Of a stretch of 64,000 bases of DNA, positions 43,401 through 53,065 are shown in pieces. The notes under the pieces were generated by a model that was not told the DNA's origin, searched no databases, and worked only from the letters and a program-made list of their open reading frames with translations. The position numbers and the translations under genes were made by a program. Position 1 is the stretch's first letter. Every line of letters starts with the position of its first letter. Source of the stretch: Aphrocallistes beatrix (taxonomy: Eukaryota; Porifera; Hexactinellida; Sceptrulophora; Aphrocallistidae); NCBI GenBank assembly GCA_963281255.1, contig OY725496.1:62001-126000 (forward strand), written 5' to 3'.

Positions 43401-44687
43401 AATTGATTAAAAAAAAGATTATTTACACTTTATTACACCCTGTCGCCCTGGCGTATTTGGTGACCATTAGCAAAAAACATGATTGGCAGCAGTAAAATTT
43501 TGAGGGAAAAAATAACTATTGACGGACTGTAGCATTTAATCTCAAAAATTACTCACCTCTTTCATAGGGACACAGCGTGTGTGGGATTATGTCGGAGATA
43601 ACTATGTACACAGATTGATCATGAACAAAGATGACGGTAAACTAGTTGAGATTGGGCGGAGTTCATTTGGTCTTGGTGATGAAGAGAAAACTGAGAGTTT
43701 GGCACTTGAATACACTTTCCTACTGACCCAACAGGTACTCAATCTGTTTTATAGTTTTTGGCAATTTGTGAAGTATTTTCATGTTCATATTCAAGTGACT
43801 ATTATGTTCTTGTTTATATTTATACTAACAAAGAGAAAGATCAAACATTGTTTCTGATCAAACGAATTCAACATAGACCCAAATCTCACAGGATTCAAAT
43901 CATTATAATTATACAAAGTATTCCAAGTAATTTCGCTTAATTTGGGTCAAGAAATGTTTATTTTTCTTAATACATTGTTCTGTGTTTAATCTATTAAAAG
44001 GAATTTGTTTGTTTTTAGTTGGAGTCACAGCGAAAGTATTTCGAGGAACAAATGGCAGACCTAACGACCGAAACTCAGAATAATATTAAAGAAACAAAAA
44101 ATCAATGCGAACAGCGCTCAGCCGAATGCCAACTCTTGATGCAGCGGTTGGAAGTCATTGAGAAAGAAAAAAAGAATTTTGAAAAAAAATACTCACAAAG
44201 TTTAACGAAATCAGAAAGGGTTGAAAAAGATTTGAAAGAGGAGCGGCAAATTAACACTTGTTTGCGGGTAAAATATGTTTGTTTTCAAATAGAGAATTCA
44301 TTTGTAGCTTTTTTATTTATTTACACTTTTTTTACGGATAGTTTTTGCAAAATTTTTGCCATTTATCTAAATAGCAGATAGTTTCCCTAAAAATCCTTAA
44401 AATTGAAGTGTTGTTTCAATTTCTTTTCATTTTCCTAGGAAAACCAAAAATTATGGCAGGTTAAAAATAACGATTTGGAAAGTGAGAAGAATAAAATAAT
44501 CACAGACAAAGATCACACAATTCACGAGTTGGAGGATCAGTTGAGAGATTTGATGCTTTCACTCGAAATGCAACACAAAATTGAAAAATCTGGACTTAAA
44601 GATGACGCTAAAGATGGATATTTAATTGTACAGGAAAAAGATGGAGCATCCGGTAGCAGTGGAAAGAAGCATAGAAAGAAAAGATGA
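40436..44687 (+). CDS. BRAP: BRCA1-associated protein (BRAP/IMP), RING-type E3 ligase
   Basis: Seven exons: 40436-40718, 41453-41723, 42520-42744, 43100-43371, 43568-43734, 44019-44267 and 44439-44687. The total is 1716 bases, or 571 aa, with all phases closing; the human protein is similar in length. Order: N-terminal region, the BRAP2 RRM-like domain ([22 protein letters not shown] ... [11 protein letters not shown]), a RING-H2 finger ([40 protein letters not shown]), a UBP-type zinc finger ([33 protein letters not shown]) and a C-terminal coiled coil with a basic tail (GKKHRKKR). BRAP restrains Ras-MAPK signalling by inactivating KSR scaffolding and retains nuclear-import cargo in the cytoplasm. 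Intron 1 is full of repeats. Confidence 0.97.
41130..41385. repeat. Cluster of AAGCCCTTTTAAAAGGG words in BRAP intron 1
   Basis: Variants of GGGCTTAAGCCC, AAGCCCTTTTAAAAGGGTT and GGACTTAAGTCC repeat about ten times. This looks like a self-complementary minisatellite within a larger repeat that reaches the splice acceptor of exon 2. The right end (TACGCCTCTG) looks like a hAT-type terminus, but no matching 8-bp duplication was found. Confidence 0.6.
41762..41932. mobile_element. Foldback MITE, TTCTGGCAATTA family (copy 1)
   Basis: The ends TAAAGGATG and CATCCTTTA are complementary. The inner arms ATTCTGGCAATTAGATCGTG and AACACAATTTAGTTGCC are imperfect complements. It lies in BRAP intron 2. 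The related copy at 47819-47976 shares the inner arms, the TTTTGGCAAA words and TATTGTGACTCC. Confidence 0.7.
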
Positions 44688-45041
44688 TTTAGTGAACATG
44701 GATGACATTTAATGAATATTTGAGTAATTCATATACTAATCAATTGCTGTTCATTTTAATCATTCTGGTCAGTTATCTAAAAAATCTTTTTCCGAATTTT
44801 TATCATAATTCGGGAAGCAAACCACATTGTATTGAAACTAATTATGATCACCTCACGTCATCGAAACTGAGGAATTAACTCAGAAAATAAGTATTATAAG
44901 TTGTTTTGGTATACTTAAGTTAATTAAGGCCTGTTGCCATTTAGAATTGATTGTTTTAAATGGTTTTTACCCATACTGCTTAGCTAAGTTTATTTTGTTG
45001 TAACAGATACCATTTTTTTCATAGCTAGATACGTATGTAGA
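44688..45041. other. Spacer between BRAP and the chimeric gene
   Basis: No coding sequence or repeat recognised. Confidence 0.4.
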
Positions 45042-47410
45042 ATGCTTCTAATTCGCATATTAAATCGTTTTCTTCCTGGTTTACACACTTCCAGGTCTTA
45101 TCTTTATTCGCATAAACCACACTGCATACCAACATCCGGCAGAATAAAATTCAAGAGTACATTTTCATTCACTCAATATAAAGCTGAAGTGAATGTGGGT
45201 AGGACTTACAAATCATTGAAATACACAGCTATATTCGTGTGTGTGCCTCTCATAAACTATGTTGCTTATAAATATATGCGGACACAGAACAAGCCTTTTG
45301 CATGGGGGAAAGAATCCCTCTGTCTTAATCTGGACCCTCGTGAGTTATTTTTGACTGATATATTTTACGTAATTTTGTGAGAAGTCATTGCACAGTTTAA
45401 CTTTATTCTCAGGGAATGTTGAGACGGATACTAAAGGTACAGAAAAAGTCAATTCAAACATTTCTGTACAATTAGAAGTCACGGGACAACTTTTAGAGAA
45501 CTTCGAGAGCCTCGTGATGGTATCAGTAAAGCCAAGCGACTCAGTCATCAGACCTCCCTCTGATATATGCTGTGTGGTAGACGTATCAGGGTCAATGGGT
45601 TCCGAAGCGAAAACAAAGAATGATGAGGGAAACATTGAGTCTCATGGGTTATCAGTTCTTGACGTCGTTCGCCATGCTGTTAAAACAATTGTAATGTGTA
45701 TGGAACCTCAAGATAGGCTATCGCTAGTAACTTATAATCACACTGCAAACACGGAATTTGAATTGAAACATATGGACGAAGTCGGAAAGGCTATGGCAAT
45801 GGAGAAACTGGACGAACTAATGCCCCACTCCACCACTAGCTTATGGGCTGGATTGGATATGGGTTTGGATGTACTGAGGAGTAAATCAAGAAAGGATGCG
45901 AACTGTTCCTTATTTATCCTCACAGATGGAATGCCGAATGTGATCCCACCACGAGGACATATCCCAATGCTTAAAATGTACAAAGATCGACACGGACTGC
46001 CTTGTAATATTGGAACATTTGGGTTTGGTTATAACTTAGATAGTCCATTACTCCACGACATAGCAGTAGAGGGTGACGGAATGTATGCGTTCATCCCGGA
46101 TAGTTCATTCGTAGGAACTATTTTGGTAAATGCGATAAGTAATGGACTGTGCACTTTGTCAAGAAACGTAGTGTTATCGATCGAAACAGAAAATGGAGCG
46201 AAGATTATGAGTGAAGGGATCGATGGAGAGGTGTTAGGAGGTGGTCATGTGTGTAACTTGACAGATTGGGGTGCTCAAGTTAGTTTGGGTCCATTGTTAT
46301 ATGGACAACATAGAGATATCGTGTTTCGCATTCGAATACCAGCAGGCAAAACTGAAAATTCGTTGACAGCTACCATCGAATACGAGGATTGCAGTGGGAA
46401 AATGAACAAGATATCTTCTATTCTAAAACTAGATCGAGCGATACCCGAGTTAATAACGGTGCAAGCACTTAGAAGCAAATTTGTGGGATTGATAAGGCAA
46501 GCCATTGTGGAAGCTGATTCGAATATAGTTACTGGTCGTAAAACTGTAAGAAAACTGATTCAAAAACTATCATCAACATATGTGGCAGAAGATCCATTTG
46601 TTTCTGACCTCTTAAAAGATTCAAAAGGTCAAGTAACTGAAGCGTTTTCAAGAGAAGATTGGTATCAGAATTGGGGCAAGCACTAAGCCCGGGATCTTTG
46701 AAATTAGTGCATTGTTGTTACAACAATGCACTAATTTCAAAGATCCCGGGCTTCAACATTATGGGGGTAGCTTGTTTAACAGAATTAGAGATTTGGCTGA
46801 TGAAACGTTCATCAAAATCCCACCTCCAGTCCCTACAATGGAACCAACTACAGCTGTGTCATTCCCTCTAGTCAGCATGGCCCGGTACCATGACAGTGGA
46901 GCTCCTTGTTTCAGTGGAGATTCCAGAGTACTTTTGAATGACCTCACACAGAAATTAGTCAGTGAGGTTGTTAAAGGTGATCTCTTGAAAACTCCATCAT
47001 CTATTGGCAAAGTGTGCTGTGTGGTGAAAACTTATTGCTCTGAGGGGAAAACAGTAATTGTCAGTATGGACGGATTAAAAATCACACCATGGCATCCGAT
47101 TAGAGTGAATGGGGTTTGGAAGTTTCCTTGCGAAATAGTTCAGCCAAAAGAAACGGTTTGTGAAGCAGTTTACAGTTTTCTCCTCATAGATTCGATCGAG
47201 AATATAATTATAGTGAATGGAATCGAATGTACAACTTTAGGACATAGCTACACTGGTGATGTTATAGGACATCCTTACTTCGGTACAGAGAGAGTTAGAT
47301 ACGATCTTGCCAGGATGAAAGGATGGTCGAATGGTTTGGTGGAACTATCTGATAGGAATTGTCTATTGAGAGATGAGACAACTGGGTTAGTCTCTTCTCT
47401 TCAGCAGTGA
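45042..47410 (+). CDS. COX6A-exon / VWA-Hint chimeric gene, frame broken by palindrome
   Basis: Exon 1 (45042-45339) encodes 99 aa like the COX6A gene 3 kb downstream: a presequence, then GRTYKSLKYTAIFVCVPLINYVAY and NKPFAWGKESLCLN. Its phase-1 donor joins 45413 in frame with a VWA domain. The MIDAS residues are intact (DVSGS, LTDGMPN). A Vwaint-like middle region follows, ending DWYQNWGKH and a TAA at 46684. In the next frame, coding resumes with QQCTNFKDPGLQHYGG and a Hint (Vint) domain (GAPCFSGDS ... TPWHP ... GHPYFGTERVRYDL) to 47410. The break coincides exactly with a perfect palindrome. The VWA exon has no ATG of its own before the conserved start, so the COX6A-like exon supplies translation start and perhaps mitochondrial targeting. 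VWA-Hint proteins are common in invertebrates and protists; their function is not well known. As it stands the product would stop before the Hint domain. Confidence 0.75.
46685..46753. repeat. Perfect 34-bp-arm palindrome inside the VWA-Hint gene
   Basis: The left arm begins AAGCCCGGGATCTTTGAAAT and the right arm ends ATTTCAAAGATCCCGGGCTT. The two 34-base arms are exact complements with a single central T at 46719. The right arm encodes the conserved QQCTNFKDPGL and so is the original. The left arm is an inverted copy of it that replaces the coding sequence expected after WGKH and introduces the stop and frameshift. Confidence 0.95.
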
Positions 47411-48100
47411 CTTTCTGTGTTACCCATGCATGTCCAATATTTTATTTTTTCAAGGTTAGGGTTTTAATCAGAGCTGTTTTAGGACAGGAAAAAACTTCTT
47501 GCATGAATATCCCAACCTTGATTTTGTGCATGGTAGTTTGAGAGTGTTTTTCAAACTCGCATTTTTATCGATTATGAGAAATTTTTACAGGTTCGATATG
47601 TAGACAAAACACCTTAGATATCTCTTAAAAATATTTCATTTATGCATAAATTGATGAGATTATGGCTAGCCAGGGTTTTATCGATTATTTAAATATACGT
47701 AGACACTAACAGTCAAAACATTACATAATATAATATTCCTAAAAATAGATTTCCATCTCTATTTGTAAAGTCATTCATTCTTTCATCTTTTTTATCTTAG
47801 TTTATTCCACCCCCCTTATATACGAATGTAATATTATTCTGGCAATTAAATTGTGTTTACACAGCATTATTTTGGCAAATAATTGGTATTGTGACTCCAA
47901 TTTTGTCTGCCAAAATAATGGATTTTTTTACCAAAAGAACACAATTTAGTTGCTAAAATAATATTACATTCGTATACAGTGGGGGTGGAATAGACACATC
48001 GCATTGTATACTATGATGTACAGCTTTTGAAACGTTTGAACTGGCCTCATATCGTACACATTTGAAATTTTATTATATACTAATTAGATATATTATGTGA
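47411..48100. other. Spacer upstream of COX6A
   Basis: Contains the MITE at 47819-47976 and otherwise featureless sequence. The COX6A promoter should lie in the last 120 bases. Confidence 0.45.
47819..47976. mobile_element. Foldback MITE, TTCTGGCAATTA family (copy 2)
   Basis: 158 bp. The terminal inverted repeats TATACGAATGTAATATTATT and AATAATATTACATTCGTATA are perfect over 20 bases. Inside are GGCAATTAAATTGTG and CACAATTTAGTTGC. Related to 41762-41932. It begins and ends with TATA, so a TA target is likely. Confidence 0.85.
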
Positions 48101-49292
48101 ATGGCCGTACTTATCCATACAGCAAACCGCACTCTAGCTCGGCTACCCACATCCAGGCTTTCATTTATCCTTCCGAGGAAACCACTCGGTCTATCCACAG
48201 CTGGAAAAATCAAACCTACGAATCCTTTTGCACTCGCGCAAGCTGAAGCTGCTGAGCACGCGGGGCGGACCTATAAATACTGGAAATATTGTGCCTTAAC
48301 TGTGTGTCTGCCTATCATAGGCTATTTCACGTATCAACAAGCGGTCGAGATTATGAATGAAGAGCATATTCTCCATCAATTCATTCCGTACAAACATATG
48401 CATATACGGAATAAACCATTCCCATGGGGGAATAAGTCTCTGTTTCATAATGCTGACACAAATCCAGGTGAGTTCATTTTGAACATCCGGGAATTATTTT
48501 ATTAGTGGAATTTCAAATCATACATAGTACCCTTTTATCATGTCAAAACCAAAGGATTATCTATGAGCGCGAGACGCCGTATGATTTTAAGCCCCAAAGT
48601 GTTTAAGAGCGTGAAAATTTAGAATATTACCCAATTTACCCTATATTATAATGTTATTTATCGATTTAGGCGTTTGAAACCAGGAGCGTATCTCTGGAGG
48701 GCTGTATAATACCCTGGTCAAAACCATTAAAATTCCTCTCTGTAAAGGGTTTCAGGGTCGTAGCCACCTGATTTGAAGTGGTTCAGTTGAAACTCGTCCA
48801 ACCGTACAAAATGGTCCTTTGGGTTTAACAACCATACTCGTACCCAGGAGCTTTTCGAAATCTAAGGACAATTTCGGGGTTCCAGGGGGGGCTCGAGCCC
48901 CCCCAGCCCCCCGGGTTCGGCGTCTATGCTCGTGGCTACGGCAATTCTTTCAATGAAAACAGTTTGTACATTACCCAACTATTTCTTGTATAGGTCCAGA
49001 GGGAGAAGTGGATATCGAAAAGGAATACTGGCTAGCTCCTCTGATTTATCTGAAAGAAAGGCTACAACAATACATGTACGAAAGCCTTGAGGAAAAACTG
49101 GAATTTTCAGATAAAGAGATGGAACGTATTTTAATACAAGCGATGGTGGATAAGCAGAAGTATAAGAAAAATTTGAGGAGCCGTGAAAATCCATTTTACC
49201 ATGTACCACGTCCATTCAACCCGAAAGAATATGCGTTTGACCATGCCAACACTTTTCCGCCTCGAGAAGATATGACTCCTGATGGCTATTGA
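48101..49292 (+). CDS. COX6A: Cytochrome c oxidase subunit 6A with long C-terminal extension
   Basis: Exons 48101-48467 and 48994-49292 (phase 1) give 221 aa. Exon 1 has an Arg/Ser-rich presequence and the whole COX6A core: GRTYKYWKYCALTVCLPIIGYFTY (inner-membrane helix), HQFIPYKHMHIRNKPFPWGNKSLFHNADTNPG. Normal COX6A ends within about ten residues of that point. Here a second exon adds about 98 mostly charged residues (EYWLAPLIYLKERLQQYMYESLEEKLEF ... NPFYHVPRPFNPKEYAFDHANTFPPREDMTPDGY). COX6A is a nuclear-encoded regulatory subunit of respiratory complex IV. A copy of exon 1 is the first exon of the gene upstream. Confidence 0.92.
48575..48720 (+). repeat. Dispersed repeat, copy 2
   Basis: Starts GACGCCGTATGATTTTAAGC and runs to TATCTCTGGAGGGCTGT. 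It matches 7904-8060 almost throughout. It is in the COX6A intron. Confidence 0.7.
48745..48945. repeat. Second repeat in the COX6A intron
   Basis: Bounded by short complementary ends CGTAGCCAC and GTGGCTACG. The right half (GAAATCTAAGGACAATTTCG ... GGGTTCGGCGTCTATG) matches the repeat at 1495-1644. It contains an inverted G-run/C-run pair (GGGGGGGCTCGAGCCCCCCC). Confidence 0.6.
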
Positions 49293-49573
49293 GATTACGA
49301 ACTTAAGGATTTATCTGTTAAGCAATATCAATGTATTTGTTAAATGTGATTTAGTTGTATTCGAACGTTTCGATTTGGCAACCTCAAAGCTCCGATCAAT
49401 TAGGCACAATTAGTGTATGAAGATAGTTTTAAGGGCAGTAATGGTGAAAAACATTATATACATAATTTCGGAAAGCATCCATGTAGTATTTTTAGCAAAA
49501 AGTTCCACAAAAAATTTCAATTGTCAGAGATAACTATTACTTTTTAATTCAATGATGAGTTAGCTATACCCTA

Positions 49574-49612
49574 TACATATATATATATATATATACGTAT
49601 ATATATATATAC
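49574..49612. repeat. TA-rich microsatellite
   Basis: An interrupted run of TA units (TATATATA ... CGTATATATA) in the spacer before the sugar-kinase gene. Confidence 0.85.
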
Positions 49613-49666
49613 CCAACACCTCTAACTAGAGCAAAAACATCTCAAACTAGTTGTGTATACCATTAG

Positions 49667-51638
49667 ATGTTTCCTGCTCTTCGCTTCTGCAAATTTAATA
49701 ATTTTTCTATCAATGGAGTCAATTCAATTCTTCACAATCCTCGAATAAGAAAATCACATCTTAGCTATCAAAAGTCATTATGCCTTGGGTTGGGCAGTAA
49801 CGTAGTGGATCATATTTTTGCTGTGAAATCTCTGCCAAAAGAAGGATTAAAGGGATATTTCAAAGAACGCACTCCTATCCCCAAGGTATCGAAACAGGAG
49901 ATATAAGTATATTATCGTCTGTCAACCGATACTTTCTTTTTGGACGTTTTCGGACATTTTTGAACATTTTGGGGACAATTTTAGGCATTTTCTTGACTTT
50001 GGGACATTTCAATTCAATTTGTATTGTTAAAACTCACAAATTTCGTCGATATTGATCATTGCTCTATTACCTTTAAAATGTCATCTTTACTAATTCTGGG
50101 TTATCACAAATACTTTTTTTAATTTAATTACCTTTCAAAGGCTAAGAAAGCTGGTGGCGTTGTACTGAATCATTTATCATGGGCAGCACATTTGGGAGTT
50201 CCTTGTGGACTGTTAGCCAGACAAGGCAATGATGGTGATGGAAAACTGTTAAGGGATTTTTTAAAGAAGGTTGGAGTTCGGACGGATTTTATTGATGTCT
50301 CAGATAGCTATCAAACTGGATTCAGTTATATAATGGTAGATGAGTCAGGTAGGAATTTTCAACTTTTCATTCCATTACTACAAGCTATCTCGTAAGCATG
50401 GTTTATTCCTGAACAAAAATCTGAAAATATTTGGCTTTTTCGAAAGTGCGAGTTAATTCTCAGTCAATTTGTTATAGTCCAAATACGTTTCAACCCCAAA
50501 CACGTTTGGCGTCGAAACGCATTTGGACTGTAACATAGATACCCTCTACTTGGGTGTTCCAACTCATTTTGAGTTGCCAAATAATTTTTTGTTCACCAGC
50601 TGGTTCAAATATATTCACCAGCTCATTAAACTCATTCAGAAAATGATTTTTTGAATAAGTTGATACAGCCTCCCATTACTAACTATAAAACCCAGTTCAA
50701 TACTTTTCTTTTACTAGGCGAGAGGAGTATCGTGATGAACCTCGGATCAACTGCTGACTTAAGTAGCGAAAACATTGATGATTTCATTCCGATAATCAAA
50801 AAGTTTGCTCGTATTGTCACTTGCGAAATTTCTCAGGTTCCTTTAAGTGGTGTGATACGCGTTCTAGAAGCGGCAAAGAGAAGTGATTGTCTCACTATAC
50901 TAGATGTCGACGTCAGTCCTAGTATTGCAGTTCATGAGGCCATGCTAGGTACAAAGGAAGAAATTCTAAAAGCAATCTCTTTAGCCAATGTTGTTAAACC
51001 TGCAGGTAAGAAAGCTCGAAAAATCCAAATTTGCAATCTCAAAAAAGTAACAACCTATTTTTCATTTAATATAGGTCATGTGGTGAATGAACTTTTGGAA
51101 CTCTACAAGCATAATACTCTACTTCCAGTCAAGAATACCCAAACTATCGATCTAACAAAGGAAATCTCTCGCGAATTAAGAGGGTACACTAATTCCGATC
51201 TCCTAGCAATCACTAATGGATCGATGCCTTGTATTCTATCTACAAACATTTTGGATGAACAAGTGCCTACTGTGAAAATAGATAGAGTTGTCGATACCAC
51301 TGGTGCTGGTGATGCGTTTTTAGGTATGAACAAATATTTTGTTTTCAATGGCGTTGAAATTTCTTAGAATTTCTGACATTTTGTTCAAAAATTTCAAAAG
51401 TGTTTGTGGTAATTTTATAGTACGTATTTTCACTTGAAATTTGGGCAATTCTTTGATTCCTTGGTAGATGTCTGTAATATTTGGGATTTGAATTTCTCCC
51501 CTTTTAGCTGGTCTCATCAAATGGATCTATGAGCATGACCTACCTACGACAACTTCACAACTACAAAGCATTGGTTCGTTAGCGAATGAAATAGCAGTGC
51601 AATGCGTACAAACTTTAGGCGGAGTTCCTGATATTTAA
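49667..51638 (+). CDS. PfkB-family (ribokinase-like) sugar or nucleoside kinase
   Basis: Exons 49667-49885, 50141-50348, 50718-51005, 51075-51323 and 51508-51638 give 364 aa with all phases closing. The N-terminus is basic and could be a mitochondrial presequence. PfkB features: GLGSNVVDHIFAVKSLPKEG at the start of the fold, AKKAGGVVLNHLSWAAHLG and LLARQGNDGDGKLLRDFLKKVGV (substrate lid and binding region), and the C-terminal PfkB signature DTTGAGDAFLAGLIKW with the catalytic Asp of GAGD and the anion hole. It phosphorylates a sugar or nucleoside with ATP. I cannot name the substrate; it is not clearly adenosine kinase, ketohexokinase or RBKS. Confidence 0.92.
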
Positions 51639-52086
51639 AGATAAAAAAAGGCAACTCATTAAAATGCATTTTGATTATGATCCTAACTCGTTTGATTTTT
51701 TGAATTATGTCTTGTATGGTTTGAATGTGATTGCTAGATGCTAGTGATTGAAATTTTTCAATCAAGTGCTTGGAAAATGGGAATATTTTTTTTACACATT
51801 ACCGCATTACCATAAAAATTGTTCAAAAATGAGAATATGGACGTTTAAATATCGCATTAAGTGGTAGCGATAATGAAACAGATCAAGAAAATTCCAAATT
51901 ATGACAGTGTTTTTGACTAGAAAGTCGACTTCACCCTTACATTATCATATCTCACTATATATAGACTACTGATAGGCACAGGTATTTATTAGTGTTCTAT
52001 AATAGGAATGTATTGGTTCGTCAATTAAATTATTTTCCACTGTTATAGACATCTTATAAATTTTCATTATAATTTTTATACCGTAG

Positions 52087-52308
52087 ATTCTCGAATAGTA
52101 GTCGACCCTCGATAATCACCTCCCGAATAATGGTCCCCCTCCCCCTCAAAGAGGGTGTAAAGAAGAATAAAGTTTTTGTAAATTCTTCCCCCTATCTTTA
52201 TAAATACTTATGTACGGTAATATTCATTAAACAGTCTCATATTTGAAATATTATTTTTCATCAGGTGGTAAATGGTCTAAAAATAATAATCGAGGATATA
52301 CTGTACAT
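52087..52308. repeat. Probable degraded TA-flanked MITE
   Basis: The left end (GATTCTCGAATAGTAGTCGA, with CCCTCGATAATCACC just inside) and right end (AATAATCGAGGATATACTG followed by TA) are weakly complementary. The word style (TCGATAAT, CGAATAATGG) is like the other CAGT...ACTG families here. Boundaries are approximate. Confidence 0.45.
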
Positions 52309-52376
52309 GCGCATAGGTGTAACAATGTTCTAAAATGATCCTAGTTGCGCCTATGCGTGTGTATAAAGGGTATGGT

Positions 52377-52486
52377 GGAAATAGTTCGACTTTCCAAAAA
52401 AGGAAATAGTTCACATAAAAACCACCATTAATTCTAATGATAAAAAGTCGAACTATTTCCTTTTTCGAAGAGTCGAACCATTTCCG
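52377..52486. repeat. Foldback repeat with GGAAATAGTTCGAC arms
   Basis: The arms GGAAATAGTTCGACTTTCC + AAAAAAGGAAATAGTTC and GAACTATTTCC + TTTTTCGAAGAGTCGAACCATTTCC are near-complements. Each arm itself contains the GGAAATAGTTC word twice. Confidence 0.75.
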
Positions 52487-53065
52487 CATTACCGTATAAA
52501 GTGTTCAGAATTATTGTTAACGATTTGAACATTACCAAATAAATTGACTAACATCTTCACGACATTAAAATATGATATTTGACTCTAAGACATGACAATC
52601 TGATTTTAAACTGACGAGTATTTACTAAAACAATTTTAATATTATTTTAATGTGATGTGAATTGGCGATTAGACAATACATTCAAAATACTAATATTTCT
52701 TGAACCCTGATACACTTTCAAAATCCATTATAAAAACCGATGGAAATATATGGGAAAATGTGTGTTCCTTTGGGATTTTTTAAAAAAATTTGAGATTACT
52801 ATCACCACAAACCATTAATCCATTTCTAAAGTAAAGGTACACTTACTGGGCTTTAGGGGGGGAATTTATTTTCCCCCGAAATGTGGACAGAAAAAGATTG
52901 GGAAGGTCTCGCCCATAGACTCTAGTAAAATTCTTCTATCGAAATTGGGTGGGTGCATAGGCAATCTATGATTGATCAGTTTGAATGTAACGACTCCATT
53001 ACATTTATTTACTTTTACCAAGATTAGGCAATTAGGTATACATATTAGACTATTTCCTACGGACT

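Larger units (their letters stand above)
51639..53065. other. Repeat-bearing spacer upstream of ataxin-2
   Basis: I searched this stretch for LSm-domain exons of ataxin-2 and see none. It contains the two inverted-repeat elements listed next and otherwise AT-rich sequence. Confidence 0.5.

Noticed and set aside
45388-45412. Start of the VWA ORF at a TTG codon as a real N-terminus
   Set aside because: The bases are a pyrimidine-rich intron end with a CAG acceptor; no ATG is present there.
46660-46706. A 47-base intron that would restore the VWA-Hint frame
   Set aside because: It would remove the conserved YQNWGKH residues, and the donor GTATCA is weak. Kept only as a possibility in the findings.
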